A stretch of 18,845 nt of DNA from Candidatus Zymogenus sp. (GCA_030613285.1 JAUWME010000004.1:1-18845), one strand, 5' to 3'; positions 8,224 to 15,549 are shown, counted from the stretch's first letter. Notes: generated by a model from the letters alone, not told the origin. Made by a program: numbers and translations.

Positions 8224-8430
8224 TTATTTATCGTATTTGAAAGAGATATTCATCCTTGTACGATAGGAAGTTATCTTGCCGTTTTCAATAGTTACGTCAA
8301 ATTTCGTTATCTCGGCAATTCTCAAATCCTTCACACTCTCCGATGTGGTCTCTACGGCACTAGAGGCGGCATCCTCCCACGACTTTGTGCTTGTACCCAC
8401 AATCTCGATGATCTTATAAGTGCTTCCCAT
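8224..8430 (-). CDS. Dodecin family protein, variant lacking the flavin-stacking Trp
   Basis: 68 residues, the normal dodecin length. The family pattern is clear: YKIIEIVGTSTKSWEDA at the N-terminus, a single helix, then three strands ending TRMNISFKYDK. Dodecins form hollow dodecamers that store flavins or related ligands. Flavin-binding members have a Trp in the loop/strand after the helix (aligned LDWFEV); here the aligned segment is LRIAEI, with Ile38 at the Trp position. That resembles the non-Trp subgroup to which, from memory, the mycobacterial calcium dodecin Rv0379 belongs, so a ligand other than stacked flavin is likely. The start is supported by AGGGGAA just upstream. The gene has its own promoter (8542-8570) and terminator (8170-8203), so it is monocistronic. 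Confidence 0.92.
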   Translation of the reverse strand: MGSTYKIIEIVGTSTKSWEDAASSAVETTSESVKDLRIAEITKFDVTIENGKITSYRTRMNISFKYDK

Positions 8431-8451
8431 TTTGTTTCCCCTTTTTAGGTA

Positions 8452-8478
8452 ATTTAATTGATTAAATTGATTAAATTG
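8452..8478. repeat. 9-bp AT-rich tandem repeat in the dodecin leader
   Basis: Three near-identical 9-mers in tandem: ATTTAATTG (8452-8460), ATTAAATTG (8461-8469), ATTAAATTG (8470-8478), then a decayed GTTAATG. It lies between the predicted dodecin promoter and start codon. It could be a binding site for a regulator or a simple-sequence expansion. Confidence 0.5.
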
Positions 8479-8485
8479 GTTAATG

Positions 8486-8509
8486 TTAAAAAAATTGAAC
8501 TAACCTCAA
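8486..8509 (-). other. Possible 7-codon leader ORF with a consensus SD in the dodecin leader
   Basis: On the - strand a near-perfect Shine-Dalgarno AGGAGGTG (8522-8515) is followed, 7 bases after AGGAGG, by TTG AGG TTA GTT CAA TTT TTT TAA. This would encode a 7-residue peptide that ends 55 bases before the dodecin ATG. There is no other ORF for this SD except GTG AAT TTT TGA. It may be a leader peptide or simply a ribosome-standby site; there is no protein-level evidence. Confidence 0.25.
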
Positions 8510-8541
8510 AAATTCACCTCCTTTCACTTTCCTATTCGTTA

Positions 8542-8570
8542 AATCTATATCGATTTTACGTTGGGGTCAA
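8542..8570 (-). promoter_or_regulatory. Promoter of the dodecin gene, TTGACC-N17-TAGATT
   Basis: On the - strand TTGACC (8570-8565) is followed after exactly 17 bases by TAGATT (8547-8542): 9 of 12 consensus matches. Transcription would start near 8535, giving a leader of about 105 bases that contains the SD-like AGGAGGTG and the 9-bp repeats. Confidence 0.5.
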
Positions 8571-8610
8571 GCACTTTTTTTGTTTGTATATTTTTTATTT
8601 GTAAAACGAA

Positions 8611-8637
8611 AACCTTTTCACTGCGAGTTGAAAGGTT
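8611..8637 (-). terminator. Possible terminator of the ferritin/VIT gene
   Basis: AACCTTT (8611-8617) pairs with AAAGGTT (8631-8637), extended by CA/TG across a single bulged T, with an 8-base loop. On the - strand it is followed by TTCGTTTT. On the + strand the stem is followed by GCTTTTTG, so it could act in both directions. It lies about 60 bases beyond the stop codon at 8696. Confidence 0.5.
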
Positions 8638-8695
8638 GCTTTTTGAGGAGAAGAGTCGAGGCTTACGTACTTTTTAATTAGATATTATATATTGA

Positions 8696-9565
8696 CTAAA
8701 TCTTAAAGATCAACCGAACAATGTGGCCAATAATAAACGAGACACCTGCGACACCAAGACAAATGGCCACCATCTCAAGAAATCGCTTTTTAAATGGGAG
8801 GTCTTTTGCAACAGAGACGTAGTATGTAAATATCAAAATGACGATAATGGCGTTGGTTATTGTAACGGCAAGGCAAATGTACGGATTTGAAAAGATAAAG
8901 AATGGCAGGATCAAAACAATTACCGTGGCAACGTACGCTGCTCCTGTGTAAAGGGCGGCCTTTACCGGGTGCTTCTCTTCTTCCTCGCTTTTTGTCGCAA
9001 GATATTCCGACGCCGCCATGGAAAGGGAAGCCGAAATTCCTGTAACAAGTCCCACAACTGCGATGAGCTTTGTGTCCCGAAGGGCCAAAGTAAACCCTGA
9101 AAGTGCGCCGGTAAGCTCAACAAGGGCGTCGCTTAATCCCAGTACTATTGATCCGATGTAACGAAGGTGTTCCTCGTCGATCATGGCCATCAACCCCCGC
9201 TCGTGCTCGTCTTCTGCTTTTGCAATGTCCAATGCCCTGGGAATTTTATCAGAAATCTCCCCGTAGGCGATCTCCGCCCCCAACTCCCCCTGCTCCATTA
9301 GTTTTATTCCGAAAGTAAGCCCCAAAAACCTCGACACAAAGAGATAAAACCAAATCTTTACCCTGTTCGGTTTGACGTCCTCATTTGTAAACCCCCTCCA
9401 AAACTTGTAGTGATCTAACTCTTCTGCAGATATTTGCTTTAGAACTTCACTATTTTTACGATCTTTGGTCCTCTCAGAGAGTTTCTCGTAAATGATATGC
9501 TCGGTTATTTCATTTTTCTGGAATGAAATAACCAAATCCCTTGTCTTTTTGTCAATGTCCTTCAT
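8696..9565 (-). CDS. Ferritin-like/VIT1-CCC1 membrane protein, probable iron or manganese transporter
   Basis: 289 residues from the ATG at 9565; a TTG at 9577 would add four residues but has no RBS, whereas the ATG is preceded by TTGAGA. The N-terminal 130 residues form a ferritin/rubrerythrin-like four-helix domain with di-iron type ligands: E27, E49-L-D-H52, E94 or E98, and E118-D-E-H121 (two ExxH motifs). The remainder is a VIT1/CCC1 domain with five hydrophobic segments, beginning YIGSIVLGLSDALVELTGALSGF, and LSMAASEYLATKSEEEE between helices 2 and 3. VIT1/CCC1 proteins move Fe2+ or Mn2+ out of the cytosol, and members with a ferritin-like domain (MbfA type) are linked to iron export. 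It lies 156 bases downstream of the binding-protein gene. No metal-responsive operator was recognised. Confidence 0.9.
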   Translation of the reverse strand: MKDIDKKTRDLVISFQKNEITEHIIYEKLSERTKDRKNSEVLKQISAEELDHYKFWRGFTNEDVKPNRVKIWFYLFVSRFLGLTFGIKLMEQGELGAEIAYGEISDKIPRALDIAKAEDEHERGLMAMIDEEHLRYIGSIVLGLSDALVELTGALSGFTLALRDTKLIAVVGLVTGISASLSMAASEYLATKSEEEEKHPVKAALYTGAAYVATVIVLILPFFIFSNPYICLAVTITNAIIVILIFTYYVSVAKDLPFKKRFLEMVAICLGVAGVSFIIGHIVRLIFKI

Positions 9566-9721
9566 GGCGATTCTCAACTAATACTAATACAAAATAGGGG
9601 CTATCTTTGCAATTTGTAACATTGCTAAGAATAATCGCCCCTGCAATAAATTACCAAAATTGTTTGACTTTCACCTTCATCAATCAGCCTTAACAATTAC
9701 CAGCAGTCCATGGACAGCGCC

Positions 9722-10960
9722 CTACTCCGGCGAAAGCCAACCAGTGATTTTTTTATAAGACTTTGTCTCGTAGTCTGCTTTCATAATGCAAAAGGAGTTT
9801 GGACCTCCGTGGTTTTCGGAATTGTAGGTAACATAGTGGATGAATCTCCCGTCGACATTTTCAAACGAGTTCATGGTTTTGATAAAATTCTCTCTTGTGA
9901 GGGGTTCCTCTGTCCTTTTTAACCCTTCCACCAAAAAATCCGCATAGTAAAACCCCTTCATGCTCATTGACCCTACAACGTTATCGGTCTTTTTGGCGTA
10001 TTTACCAAGAACCTCCCTGTACCATTTTGCCGCATCGCTGTCACCAAAGGGGTCAGGGTTGTATGCGCCAACCATGGCACCGTTCCACGCCTCTCCGGTA
10101 AGCTCAAACATCTTGGTGTCGTTGACGGTGGTGGAGCCAATGTAAATGGGTTTATAGTCGAGGGCGCTTGAGGCCTTAACAAAGAGAGATACTTTGGTGG
10201 TGTGTCCATAAAGGAGCACCGCTTCGGCCCCAGAATTCATCATGTTAAGGGCGTGAGCGGAAAAATCTGTATCCATCACTTCATAGGGAACTTCGGCAAC
10301 AAGACTAATCCCGCTCTTATCAGCAGCCTCCCTTGCGCCTGTGAGTCCCTCCTTGCCGAAAGCATCGTTCTGATAGAATATCCCAATTTTCTTCACTTTT
10401 AATTCGTCCATGATGTAATTTGTGAGTATCTTTGCTTCAAAATAGTGCTCCGGGGAACCCACAAAGACATTGTCTCGTGGTGGGGTGGATGGCGCCCGGT
10501 TTCCGGCGATAAGCCCAACCCAGGGGACATCGCTCCTGTCGATGTAATCGATGACAGCCCCGATGTTTGCCGCCCCAAGAATTCCCACAATAGCAAAGAC
10601 TTTCTCGTCCTCAATGAGCTTAATAACGTTTGCCTGGGTCTTTGTTGAATCGTAGGCGTCATCAAGAACAATCAGCTCAATCTTCCTTCCGTTGATCCCA
10701 CCCTCAGCGTTGACCGCATCAAAGTACGTCTTCATGGAGCGTTGAATAATCCCCAAAGTGCTTACGGGGCCGGTCTGGGGGCCACTTGTCCCAATCAATA
10801 TCGTTTCTCCTGGGGCGATTGCACCCTCCACAACTTCGGGAACTTCTCCTGTGGGTTTTTCGGCACAAGAAAAAGTGGCTGCCAAAAAAACTATTGAAAG
10901 AAACAATACTGTCAACATAGGGAATATCGTGTTTTTTGTCAAATTTCTTCCGACTCTCAT
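9722..10960 (-). CDS. ABC transporter substrate-binding protein, Leu/Ile/Val (LivJ/LivK) type
   Basis: 412 residues. ATG at 10960 is preceded by GGAGG (10969-10973), spacing 8, so the upstream in-frame TTG at 10975 is not the start. An N-terminal signal helix (about 11-30) ends at ATFSC32; the sequence before Cys32 is a poor lipobox (T-F-S-C), so a lipoprotein is possible but uncertain. The mature part is a type I periplasmic-binding fold of the branched-chain amino-acid family: IGTSGPQTGPVSTLG, AVNAEGGINGRKIELIVLDD, and VKKIGIFYQNDAFGKEG. Ligands in this family include amino acids, amides, urea and aromatic acids; the ligand here cannot be assigned. No permease or ATPase gene adjoins. The MBL hydrolase gene is 26 bases upstream on the same strand, so the two are probably co-transcribed. 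Confidence 0.92.
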   Translation of the reverse strand: MRVGRNLTKNTIFPMLTVLFLSIVFLAATFSCAEKPTGEVPEVVEGAIAPGETILIGTSGPQTGPVSTLGIIQRSMKTYFDAVNAEGGINGRKIELIVLDDAYDSTKTQANVIKLIEDEKVFAIVGILGAANIGAVIDYIDRSDVPWVGLIAGNRAPSTPPRDNVFVGSPEHYFEAKILTNYIMDELKVKKIGIFYQNDAFGKEGLTGAREAADKSGISLVAEVPYEVMDTDFSAHALNMMNSGAEAVLLYGHTTKVSLFVKASSALDYKPIYIGSTTVNDTKMFELTGEAWNGAMVGAYNPDPFGDSDAAKWYREVLGKYAKKTDNVVGSMSMKGFYYADFLVEGLKRTEEPLTRENFIKTMNSFENVDGRFIHYVTYNSENHGGPNSFCIMKADYETKSYKKITGWLSPE

Positions 10961-10986
10961 AATTAAAACCTCCAAATTAAGTAGTT

Positions 10987-11883
10987 TTACTCATCCATTA
11001 CTTTAGCTATATGCTTTACCATCTGCTCCACAACCATCTCCATAACGGGCCTTGGCAGAAAATAGCCTTCAGCATCTTTCATAAAGATGTCGGTCAGCTC
11101 GGTGGTTGATTTCTTTATATCCCTTGTCCTTGCGTAGGATTCGTCCAAATATTTTCTCGTCTGGCTTGCCGACTCGATGGACCTCTTCATAAAGGTCTTT
11201 CCCTCATTTTCAGTAAATGCGCCGTAGTGCTCCGCCAAGTGGATTTCAACATCGTAGGTGGCAAACCGCTCAAGGGATTTTTGATACTCAGTAAAGTTAG
11301 AATTTCCCGATGCGAAGATGGCATCACCGAAGGGGATGCCGCCGGCATCGGAGGCAAAGAGCGCCTTCTCTTTTGGCATATAGACACCTATGGAGCAAGA
11401 AGAGTGGCCGGGGGCGTCGATGATCTCCAACTCCACCCCTCCCCAATTGACAACATCGCCCCCCTTGAGCGTTTCGTCCACAGGAAACGAGTCGTAGTTC
11501 AGGCCAAATTCATCGGCCCTATCTTCCATCTTCTCCCCAGCCAAAAGCCCGATGTTCATCTCTTTTATCGATGTTGCCACCTGTGGTTTACTCAAAAGGT
11601 CTTTTCCTCTGGGGGACGAAAAAACCTGCAAACCGTTAAAGTTTTTTTTGAAATATGGGGCAATCCCCACGTGGTCAAAATGAGCATGAAGGAGGATAAG
11701 CCTCTTTATCTTCGACTCGTCAATCTCAAAACGTTTAAGCTGTTTAATAATATCGGGCAGGATGTATGCCATCCCGCCTCCGATGATGGTGTATTCGTCT
11801 TCACCCACAAGATAGACACACGATTCTTCCCGACCCAGAAAGGTAATCGTGTCGGTTATTGGGCCGGGCTTGTTAATCCACAT
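10987..11883 (-). CDS. MBL-fold metallo-hydrolase
   Basis: 298 residues. The metallo-beta-lactamase fold motif is complete: HAHFDH (H66, H68, D70, H71), H160 in DAPGHSSCS, D179 in FASDAGG and H219 in AEHYG, which together bind two metals (Zn or Fe). The first strand pair has IIGGG where many members have a D-[ST]-G motif. The C-terminal about 60 residues are helical with charged residues. Family activities range from thioesterase and lactonase to flavodiiron and RNA processing; the GHSSCSIG sequence around H160 resembles glyoxalase-II-like hydrolases, but the substrate cannot be told. It is the first gene of a two-gene unit with the binding protein, which suggests that it acts on the imported ligand or on a thioester of it. 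It has a good promoter at 11959-11987. Confidence 0.9.
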   Translation of the reverse strand: MWINKPGPITDTITFLGREESCVYLVGEDEYTIIGGGMAYILPDIIKQLKRFEIDESKIKRLILLHAHFDHVGIAPYFKKNFNGLQVFSSPRGKDLLSKPQVATSIKEMNIGLLAGEKMEDRADEFGLNYDSFPVDETLKGGDVVNWGGVELEIIDAPGHSSCSIGVYMPKEKALFASDAGGIPFGDAIFASGNSNFTEYQKSLERFATYDVEIHLAEHYGAFTENEGKTFMKRSIESASQTRKYLDESYARTRDIKKSTTELTDIFMKDAEGYFLPRPVMEMVVEQMVKHIAKVMDE

Positions 11884-11958
11884 TTTGTATTTCCCTTATC
11901 TTTGTTCTTGATTCTATTTTTTCTTTTAACTTTTATCTTCTTTTTTAACTTGACATTC

Positions 11959-11987
11959 TTTATACACTTTTTTTATCTCTGAATCAA
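11959..11987 (-). promoter_or_regulatory. Promoter of the MBL hydrolase / binding protein unit, TTGATT-N17-TATAAA
   Basis: On the - strand TTGATT (11987-11982) and TATAAA (11964-11959) are separated by 17 bases, 9 of 12 consensus matches. The start would be near 11952, giving a leader of about 70 bases. A + strand TTGACA at 11950-11955 overlaps this region but has no good -10 for the divergent methyltransferase-like gene. Confidence 0.5.
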
Positions 11988-12083
11988 GGGTTTATCTAAT
12001 TTATGTATTAAAACAATCTGGAGTATGATAATCTGAAGTAGTATATATATTTCATTAATATCAGAAACCGAGAGAACAAAACC

Positions 12084-12722
12084 TTGGGCAAAAAGAAAAA
12101 AAGAAAAGATAGAGAAATCCCCTGCAATTACCTCGCCGGGGAAAAAAGCGTTCGGGCAGTAACTCTGTTCAATGCCGTAAAACCGCACCTCATCTCCCTT
12201 TGCGAACGGCGCACCAATCAAGATAGCAATTTTGTTTTTGCAGAATTTACCCTGCTGGATATTACCTGCGGGACAAGCCCACTTTCCAGCCACATCTTGG
12301 AGGCATTCTTAGGCGTTTCCATCACCGGGTTTGATATGAACGAAAAGGCGATATTGAAGTGTAAATCGAAGTTCCCAAACCATTCTTGGACAAATTCACT
12401 CAGCAATAGTTTTGTCGTGGACAAATGTTACGATTTTGTAATCCACATCGGCGTCTCATCCCCCAGATACAATGTAGCTGAAATCCACAATCGTCTCATG
12501 GAAAACCGACGCGGGAGACCAAAGCTAATTCTTCTGGAATGGGGCGACAACCGAGAGGGGACTTGCGACACTAAGCAGACATTCGATATGGTCAAGGAAA
12601 GTTATATAAAAAGCGGATTTAGTATCATTGACGGGGGGAAGTTTGAATTGGACAGTTCTAACAATCTGGTGGACATCCCCTACCCAACAAGACGATACAA
12701 GATACTCAAGGAAGATTTTTAG
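12084..12722 (+). CDS. SAM-dependent methyltransferase-like protein
   Basis: 212 residues if started at the TTG at 12084; the only other in-frame options before the upstream stop at 12039 are ATT or ATA, so TTG is the best guess, with a weak GAGAG about 10 bases upstream. The N-terminus is very basic (GKKKKRKDR). A divergent class I methyltransferase motif I is seen at about 57-66 (LLDITCGTSPLS, with D59) and a motif II-like GFDMN at 82-86, the usual place for the SAM ribose-binding acid. The rest (DFVIHIGVSSPRYNV, LILLEWGD) fits the strand order of that fold. The usual GxGxG is degenerate (CGTSP). Substrate unknown. It stands alone, divergent from the MBL gene and convergent with the downstream zinc-ribbon gene. 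Confidence 0.7.
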   Translation: MGKKKKRKDREIPCNYLAGEKSVRAVTLFNAVKPHLISLCERRTNQDSNFVFAEFTLLDITCGTSPLSSHILEAFLGVSITGFDMNEKAILKCKSKFPNHSWTNSLSNSFVVDKCYDFVIHIGVSSPRYNVAEIHNRLMENRRGRPKLILLEWGDNREGTCDTKQTFDMVKESYIKSGFSIIDGGKFELDSSNNLVDIPYPTRRYKILKEDF

Positions 12723-12769
12723 AACAGTAAATATTACCTCACAACCCCAACACTATTGATTCTCTTTGC

Positions 12770-13381
12770 CTAATGCCTTGACACCTTCTTGTAGGACTCA
12801 ATTCTGCAGCCAAATCTCTCAAACCTGATCCTGTTTTTTTTAAGCAATTCCACAGTTGGCGACTTAAACCTCATCCCCACTTCCAGCAAGTGCTCAATTT
12901 CATCGGTAGGTTTTTTTAGCCTGGCCGAAAGCTTTTTGACCAAAAGGTCAAACCGCTCTTTATCCTCTGGAGCAAATACCTTGAGGATGTACGTAACTTT
13001 GAACTCGTGCCCGCAAAAACGGCAGACCTTTGCGTCCTTGTAGATGTGCTTTTTGCATTCTGGACATTCCTTCTTCTTCGGCTCCTCAAGATCTTTCGTC
13101 TCAGGAATCTTGTGATGGGGAATATCGTGGAACTTTTGGGGATGCCTTACTTCACGCCTCCTATCGGCTCCCACATTCATTTTTCTTTGCTGCAAAATCG
13201 TTCGCCCGTCGATATAAAGGACGAGACCAAAAATTGTAAAGACAATACCGAGGAGTAATACCACCAATCTGTAACTTTTCAAAAATTGCTCTAATGTAAA
13301 CTCACCACCAAAGGCAAACAGTAACGTGAGCAAACCGACAATAAGGAGAGTAATTCCCCAAAATATTCGCTTTTTCGCCAT
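12770..13381 (-). CDS. Two-helix membrane protein with a cytoplasmic zinc ribbon
   Basis: 203 residues from the ATG at 13381, which has GGGAG 8 bases upstream; a GTG at 13408 would add nine residues but the RBS lies inside that extension. Two transmembrane helices at about 6-25 and 38-57 are followed by a basic, His-rich linker (HPQKFHDIPHHK) and a zinc ribbon with CPEC (C106, C109) and CRFC (C120, C123). The C-terminal 70 residues look helical and basic. I do not recognise a named family. The C-terminal domain is probably cytoplasmic, with a regulatory or adaptor role. It is 76 bases downstream of the permease gene on the same strand, so co-transcription is possible. Confidence 0.8.
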   Translation of the reverse strand: MAKKRIFWGITLLIVGLLTLLFAFGGEFTLEQFLKSYRLVVLLLGIVFTIFGLVLYIDGRTILQQRKMNVGADRRREVRHPQKFHDIPHHKIPETKDLEEPKKKECPECKKHIYKDAKVCRFCGHEFKVTYILKVFAPEDKERFDLLVKKLSARLKKPTDEIEHLLEVGMRFKSPTVELLKKNRIRFERFGCRIESYKKVSRH

Positions 13382-13457
13382 TACAACATCTCCCTTTTTA
13401 AGATCCACTTACATTACAAACAGGGTATTTAATTCTTCTCTTATTTATATTGCCAAA

Positions 13458-14306
13458 CTATTTCTCCGCCCCTCCCTCCCGAAGCCTGGGATCCATAGCG
13501 TCCCTGATGCCTTCGCCCAGGAGGTTGTAACCGAGGACAGTAACAAGGATGGCAAGTCCCGGGTAGAGGGAAAGCCACGGCGCAATATCGATGGTGTCCT
13601 TTCCTTCGGTCAAGATATTTCCCCAGCTTGGAGTTGGAGGCTGGATTCCAATACCCAAAAAGGAGAGGGCGCTCTCGGTCAAGATTGCTCCGGCCACACC
13701 CAGGGTTGCCGCCACAAGGATTGGCCCCATGGCGTTGGGCAGGATGTGTCTAAAGATGATTCTCATCCCCCCCACACCCTGTGCCTTTGCGGCAAGGACA
13801 AAGTCACGCTCCTTAAGCGTCAAAAACTCTGCCCGCACAAGCCTTGCTATACCCATCCAACCTGTTATCCCAATAACAATCATAATGTTCCAGATACTCG
13901 GCTCCAAGATGGCAATGACCGCCAAGATAAGAAAAAATGCTGGAAAACAGAGCATTACATCCACAAAACGCATGACGATGGCATCCGCAATACCGCCATA
14001 GTAACCCGCCACCGCACCAATGAATATTCCGATTATCAGAGATATTCCCACGGCCACAAAACCAACCTTGAGAGAAATCCTTGAACCGTACACCATTCGG
14101 GAAAAAACGTCCCTGCCGGTCTTGTCGGTGCCAAAAACATATTCCCAGCTTGGGGAAGAAAGAATATTGTCGCGGTCTATCTCTGCCGGGTCATGGGGCG
14201 AAATCAACGGCGCAAAAAAAGAGACCAAAAAAAAGAAAAGGACTATTATTAGTCCGGAAAGAGCAAGTCTGTTCTTCAAAAAACGTCTTAAAAAATCTGA
14301 CTTCAT
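13458..14306 (-). CDS. ABC transporter permease, DppC/OppC family (orphan)
   Basis: 282 residues, normal for DppC/OppC. Six membrane segments are visible, starting LSGLIIVLFFFLVSFFAPLI (about 17-36), followed by the family motif FGTDKTGRDVFSRMVYGSR (58-76). The EAA loop that contacts the ATPase is at about 160-191 (EFLTLKERDF ... FRHILPN). The C-terminus PSWGNILTEG and NLLGEGIRDAMDPRLR is also typical. It would form one half of the membrane channel of a peptide, nickel or sugar importer. The required partner DppB, which normally lies directly upstream, is absent, as are binding protein and ATPases. GGAG 8 bases before the ATG supports the start. It may work with a transporter encoded elsewhere. 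Confidence 0.93.
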   Translation of the reverse strand: MKSDFLRRFLKNRLALSGLIIVLFFFLVSFFAPLISPHDPAEIDRDNILSSPSWEYVFGTDKTGRDVFSRMVYGSRISLKVGFVAVGISLIIGIFIGAVAGYYGGIADAIVMRFVDVMLCFPAFFLILAVIAILEPSIWNIMIVIGITGWMGIARLVRAEFLTLKERDFVLAAKAQGVGGMRIIFRHILPNAMGPILVAATLGVAGAILTESALSFLGIGIQPPTPSWGNILTEGKDTIDIAPWLSLYPGLAILVTVLGYNLLGEGIRDAMDPRLREGGAEK

Positions 14307-14366
14307 ACCTCAAACTCCTTTTCTAACTTCTTAAGACTTAAATAGCAAGAATCATATAGATTATTT

Positions 14367-14399
14367 ATCTCCACCGATTTCCCTTGAGAATCTCCACCG
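14367..14399. repeat. Direct repeat ATCTCCACCG, two copies 23 bases apart
   Basis: ATCTCCACCG occurs at 14367-14376 and again at 14390-14399, in the leader of the permease gene on the - strand. A 23-base period is about two helical turns, as expected for a regulator binding to one DNA face. No regulator gene is nearby. Confidence 0.4.
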
Positions 14400-14523
14400 T
14401 ACATTTTCTTTACCCAATATTTTTCACTCTGCCCGTTCTTGCTGCCCGCCCACGCTGACAGATCATCAACAACCTATCTATCTTCTTCCTTTCTGTAGTA
14501 ACGCTCTACCATAGATATTATTT

Positions 14524-14546
14524 ACCTCTCCTTACAAAGGAGAGGT
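14524..14546. repeat. Perfect 10-bp hairpin ACCTCTCCTT/AAGGAGAGGT
   Basis: ACCTCTCCTT at 14524-14533 pairs with AAGGAGAGGT at 14537-14546 across a 3-base loop. On the + strand TCAATTTTT follows, which looks like a terminator, yet no + strand gene precedes it. On the - strand it lies about 220 bases upstream of the permease gene and has no U-tract. Confidence 0.5.
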
Positions 14547-14769
14547 TCAATTTTTCCTTTCATATAAATCTCCCGATTTATTGGCCTGACCTCAAATTAC
14601 TTTTACCATAAAATACCCGAACTTACAATCACAACAAAAGGAAAATGCGACTAAAGAAGATAAAATACCTTGAAAAATTAGCTGTTATTTATTGGGTGTA
14701 ATCTCGAAGGAAGTTTATTTACTAAATGATGGGCAGCCCTCTAATTTTATTTTGTACAATATTACACCT

Positions 14770-15549
14770 TCAATCCTCAAGCTTTTCCCTGATATCTTCG
14801 ATTGTAATGTACTCTTTTTCAATTAGAATCTTTACCAGAGCCCGCAAAAGTTTGTTCTCCTTTTTTATCTCCCTCATATTTTCATCTTCTGGTGCCATTT
14901 CTTTTGCGGGGACCTCAGAACCATCACTAATATTAGCCGGCATTATCCTTTCGCCATCGTCATAGAGCACTTCACCCGACGAACTTATCTTTAGTTCATC
15001 CCCGCCCCTGATGATGGTCATAACATCCGCGTTATCATCATCGCCATTCGTACTGACAATCTCGGTTTTTTCGGCCTTCGTATTTGCATCTATATATCCC
15101 ATTTCTACGTTGTAGTATTGGCCAAGAGCGCTTTTAATGGAGCGCTCTCTTGAAAGTACCGGTTGGATTTTGTATCCAGCCGAAAATTGTAATTCCTCAA
15201 TAGCGCTTAAATCCAGTGGATCAGACATTGCGGTCAGGAGGGTTTTTTTGCCAAAGCTGAGCGTAATCCTAATCGGCACGGCCTTATATTTTTCCGCCAT
15301 TTTCTTGGGGATTAACTTGATGACCTGAGGAGAAATTTTTAACTCGTCAATATCGATAATCGGTATTTCGAGGTGATATTTCAGAGCGGCCAGCAATTTA
15401 TCTTCTGACATAATCCTCAAAAAGACTAGTGCTTCCCCAAGCCTCCCCTCCCACTGCTTTTGGTGTAAAAGTGCCCTATTGAGTTGGTCGGTTGTGATGA
15501 TTTTCCTACTCACAAGGAATTCACCAAGTCGCATTTTTTCTTCAGCCAT
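14770..15549 (-). CDS. Stand-alone MshEN (GspE N-terminal) domain protein, predicted c-di-GMP receptor
   Basis: 259 residues from ATG at 15549 (RBS AAGGTG, spacing 6; a GTG at 15558 is less likely). Residues 7-30 and 36-59 are two 24-residue motifs separated by exactly five residues, each beginning RLGE and following RLGxxL...L..ALxxQ; the first ends in Gln30, the second in His59 instead of Gln. This is the MshEN signature that binds c-di-GMP in the MshE type ATPase. The domain continues to about 140 (IPIIDIDELKISPQVIKLIPKKMAEKYKAVP). There is no GspE ATPase domain. An acidic linker (about 140-215) leads to a C-terminal coiled coil with a hydrophobic helix pair (about 218-259). It is likely to be a c-di-GMP effector or adaptor. 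It is unlinked to pilus or secretion genes here. Confidence 0.9.
   Translation of the reverse strand: MAEEKMRLGEFLVSRKIITTDQLNRALLHQKQWEGRLGEALVFLRIMSEDKLLAALKYHLEIPIIDIDELKISPQVIKLIPKKMAEKYKAVPIRITLSFGKKTLLTAMSDPLDLSAIEELQFSAGYKIQPVLSRERSIKSALGQYYNVEMGYIDANTKAEKTEIVSTNGDDDNADVMTIIRGGDELKISSSGEVLYDDGERIMPANISDGSEVPAKEMAPEDENMREIKKENKLLRALVKILIEKEYITIEDIREKLED

Larger units (their letters stand above)
14307..14769. other. 463-base intergenic region between MshEN and permease genes
   Basis: No ORF, and no recognisable remnant of dppB in any frame that I could see. It contains a 10-bp direct repeat (14367-14399), a strong small hairpin (14524-14546) and a distant inverted repeat GGTGTAAT (about 14696-14703) / ATTACACC (about 14761-14768) next to the MshEN stop codon. 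It may mark an old deletion or recombination joint. Confidence 0.5.

Noticed and set aside
9703..9718. Palindrome GTCCATGGAC just after the binding-protein stop codon
   Set aside because: It is a short palindrome with essentially no loop and no U-tract, and so it is neither a convincing terminator nor a recognised operator.
10961..10975. TTG start for the binding protein giving five extra residues
   Set aside because: The GGAGG Shine-Dalgarno lies inside that extension and is at ideal spacing to the ATG at 10960.
14524..14546. Hairpin followed by TCAATTTTT read as a + strand terminator
   Set aside because: No + strand gene lies within about 1.8 kb upstream, and on the - strand there is no U-tract. 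Kept only as a structural repeat.
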